From: Aneurinibacillus soli
GTDB lineage: Bacteria; Bacillota; Bacilli; Aneurinibacillales; Aneurinibacillaceae
Assembly (NCBI RefSeq): GCF_002355375.1
Contig: NZ_AP017312.1
Span: 799,501 to 863,500 of the forward strand
Length of the DNA stretch: 64,000 bases
Reading direction: 5' to 3'
Positions 63,023-64,000 of this stretch are shown piece after piece. Position numbers and translations under genes: made by a program. Under the pieces are notes generated by a model. That model saw only the letters and a list, made by a program, of their open reading frames with translations, did no database searches and was not told the origin of the DNA. Every line of letters starts with the position of its first letter. Positions within the stretch are counted from its first letter, which is position 1.

Positions 63023-63241
63023 GGGAGCAGAGAAGAGAGAAGCAGGGAACGCCTTTACGCGCCCGCCTAGCGGAAGGAGGGAGGCAAACGGGCCTTTGCC
63101 CGCGACCATTCAGCGAAAAGGCTTCATTGTCTCCTTTTCGCGGGCGAGTTTGCCGGACTTCTGGAGCGGACAGCTTCCGCATCATTGGAAGCGTAATAAA
63201 GTGACAGGCTTCTCTCTTCTCTGCTCCCCCGCCCAAACTTT
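63023..63241 (+). ncRNA. Candidate structured RNA/repeat element, copy B
   Basis: Closing stem 63023-63043 with 63208-63228 is perfect over 21 bp. Inner stems: TTACGC/GCGTAA at 63055-63060 and 63191-63196; GGCAAAC/GTTTGCC at 63083-63089 and 63148-63154; GCCCGCGA/TCGCGGGC at 63098-63105 and 63138-63145; GCGGA/TCCGC at 63166-63170 and 63176-63180. Stem sequences differ from copy A but both copies pair. Orientation shown is the one giving TTACGC first and is opposite to copy A. Confidence 0.5.
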
Positions 63242-63273
63242 CTCGATTCCACTAACCGCAAACAAACGTATTT

Positions 63274-63627
63274 TTATATGCCGCAGCTACCCGTGCTGCA
63301 TCCACCGCTGCCACAAGACGATGCAATCTCTTCTAAGCGCCCAATCGGAAACGCTTTTTCTTCGTCCGAAGAGCGGAAGTGGCCCCATGCCATAACGCCG
63401 TTCAGATAGCGGACAAAAAACGGTTCCTCATAGCCGATAACGGTATATTCTTGACCGGACATATAATCATCGGGATCAAGCAGATAAGAGCGGGCCATAA
63501 AAAATTTCGATTCGAGAATCGATGCTTCCGAGATATATCCAGCCTGGTATTTACGCATGCTTTCCTGCCGAAGCTTCTGCATCTCGGCTTGTAGCTGTTG
63601 TTGGGTCATTTCGCTGTAGCGAATCAT
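63274..63627 (-). CDS. YfhH-like (DUF1811) protein with cysteine-rich tail
   Basis: 117 residues. The DUF1811 core is recognisable: RYSEMTQQQLQAEMQKLRQE, ILESKFFMARSYLLDPDDY, and FFVRYLNGVMAWGHFRSS. Bacillus YfhH proteins are slightly shorter and end near the ALPIGxLxE segment (here AFPIGRLEE). This one adds a tail SSCGSGGCSTGSCGI with three Cys in Gly/Ser context. Function is unknown. AAGGAGG lies 8 bp before ATG 63627 on the minus strand. Confidence 0.82.
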   Translation of the reverse strand: MIRYSEMTQQQLQAEMQKLRQESMRKYQAGYISEASILESKFFMARSYLLDPDDYMSGQEYTVIGYEEPFFVRYLNGVMAWGHFRSSDEEKAFPIGRLEEIASSCGSGGCSTGSCGI

Positions 63628-63665
63628 AGGTGAACCTCCTTATCAGGTATCTAGTATCGTTAGTA

Positions 63666-63723
63666 TAACACAATGCAAAAGCCCGGAGCATATGCGTATG
63701 CTCCGGGCTTTTGCATTGTGTTA
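63666..63723. repeat. 58-bp perfect hairpin abutting the coat-protein gene stop
   Basis: Arms of 27 bp (63666-63692 and 63697-63723) flank TGCG. The outer three bases of the right arm are the TAA stop codon of the minus-strand CotF-like gene. It probably terminates or protects that transcript, although no T run follows. Confidence 0.85.
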
Positions 63724-63999
63724 TTGCACGCGTCCACTGTACGGAATTTGAGAGAGGTAGCCGTTAAATTGCTGGTAGGTTTGATCGAGCTTCGGCTGTT
63801 GGGCGACTTCAAGGGTATACATCCCTTGCTGGAACATGACATTATAAATGTCGCGTGCGCATTGGTGCGTTTCTGTCAGGCAAGTCATGATTGCTTGATG
63901 CAGGGAATCGTGGCTTGCTTCACGTACTGCAATATTAAAGCCATCTGTCAAATACTTCTCGGTGGACAGAATGTCTGTGATGCGGTCCATATCAGACAT
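63721..63999 (-). CDS. CotF-like spore coat protein
   Basis: 92 residues from the Met at 63999, one base inside the window edge, so the true N-terminus may lie outside. The sequence (DRITDILSTEKYLTDGFNIAVREASHD, HQAIMTCLTETHQCARDIYNVMFQQGMY) matches the helical ferritin-like CotF family of spore coat or forespore proteins. The stop codon lies within a long hairpin. Location near a YfhH-like gene gives no further clue to its coat layer. Confidence 0.85.
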   Translation of the reverse strand: MSDMDRITDILSTEKYLTDGFNIAVREASHDSLHQAIMTCLTETHQCARDIYNVMFQQGMYTLEVAQQPKLDQTYQQFNGYLSQIPYSGRVQ

Positions 64000-64000
64000 G

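Larger units (their letters stand above)
62509..63273. other. 765-bp gene-free region with inverted structured elements
   Basis: No credible gene lies here; open frames at 62974-63204 and 63021-63395 run through repeat copy B and lack ribosome binding sites. It contains element copy A (62623-62837), a 47-bp palindrome (62900-62946) and element copy B (63023-63241), arranged nearly symmetrically around position 62930. Confidence 0.8.

Noticed and set aside
62974-63204. 76-codon frame in the gene-free region
   Set aside because: Runs through structured element copy B, lacks a ribosome binding site, and the copy A equivalent does not keep the frame.

Overview
The window comes from the chromosome of an aerobic, endospore-forming, low-to-moderate GC Firmicute of the Bacillales. 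The evidence is a GerA-type germinant receptor operon, a CotF-like coat protein, YuiC and YfhH relatives, an S-layer-homology (SLH) surface protein, haem A synthesis genes and strong AGGAGG ribosome binding sites throughout. The gene mix (SLH protein, late cobalamin cluster with CbiZ and PduX-like genes, AdeR-Ald, LutR-LutP-LutABC) would fit the Aneurinibacillus/Brevibacillus part of the order. That placement is an inference from gene content only.

Layout. 1-1.6 kb: end of a polysaccharide deacetylase, then an IS630-type element whose transposase is split at an A8 run. 1.8-2.8 kb: a TOPRIM protein and a CoA-type Nudix hydrolase. 3.2-5.7 kb: ctaA, ctaB and a Sco protein for cytochrome oxidase assembly. 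5.9-7.5 kb: PrmA-like methyltransferase, PilZ protein, tRNA-Leu(CAG). 7.6-10.2 kb: adeR and ald. 10.4-12.5 kb: small membrane and hypothetical proteins. 12.7-19.2 kb: HD-GYP protein, orphan ABC ATPase, FAD-linked oxidase, orphan lipoprotein, NfeD/flotillin pair. 19.4-26.2 kb: DHH phosphoesterase, YuiC-like 3D protein, mnmA, aconitase, CcdC.

26.3-31.9 kb is a complete L-lactate module: LutR regulator, LutP permease and the LutABC enzyme, with three copies of one 15-bp palindromic operator. 32.0-36.4 kb is a germinant receptor operon (A, C, D-type and B subunits) ending in an unrecognised 54-residue protein. 36.6-39.4 kb holds rocA-rocD. 39.37-39.63 kb is a cobalamin riboswitch with its terminator, followed by a late cobalamin cluster: cobT, an MFS pump, cobQ, precorrin-2 dehydrogenase, bluB, cobO, cobD, cobU, cobS, cobC, pduX-like, cbiZ, cbiB. 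It attaches the nucleotide loop and salvages cobinamides; no corrin-ring genes are present here. 51.5-56.3 kb: DUF4230 protein, HTH protein, cardiolipin synthase, YigZ, YciI, IspH. 56.5-60.0 kb: a 1157-residue SLH protein with seven exact-length 49-residue repeats, probably a beta-propeller. 60.2-62.5 kb: two hypotheticals and a minus-strand operon of SpoIID-like, carboxypeptidase-regulatory-like and cupredoxin-like secreted proteins. 63.3-64.0 kb: YfhH-like and CotF-like genes.

The most unusual stretch is the gene-free 62.5-63.27 kb. It holds two diverged copies of a roughly 200-bp element in inverted orientation. Their predicted stems differ in sequence but pair perfectly in both copies, which is the signature of a conserved structured RNA. 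A perfect 47-bp palindrome lies midway between them.
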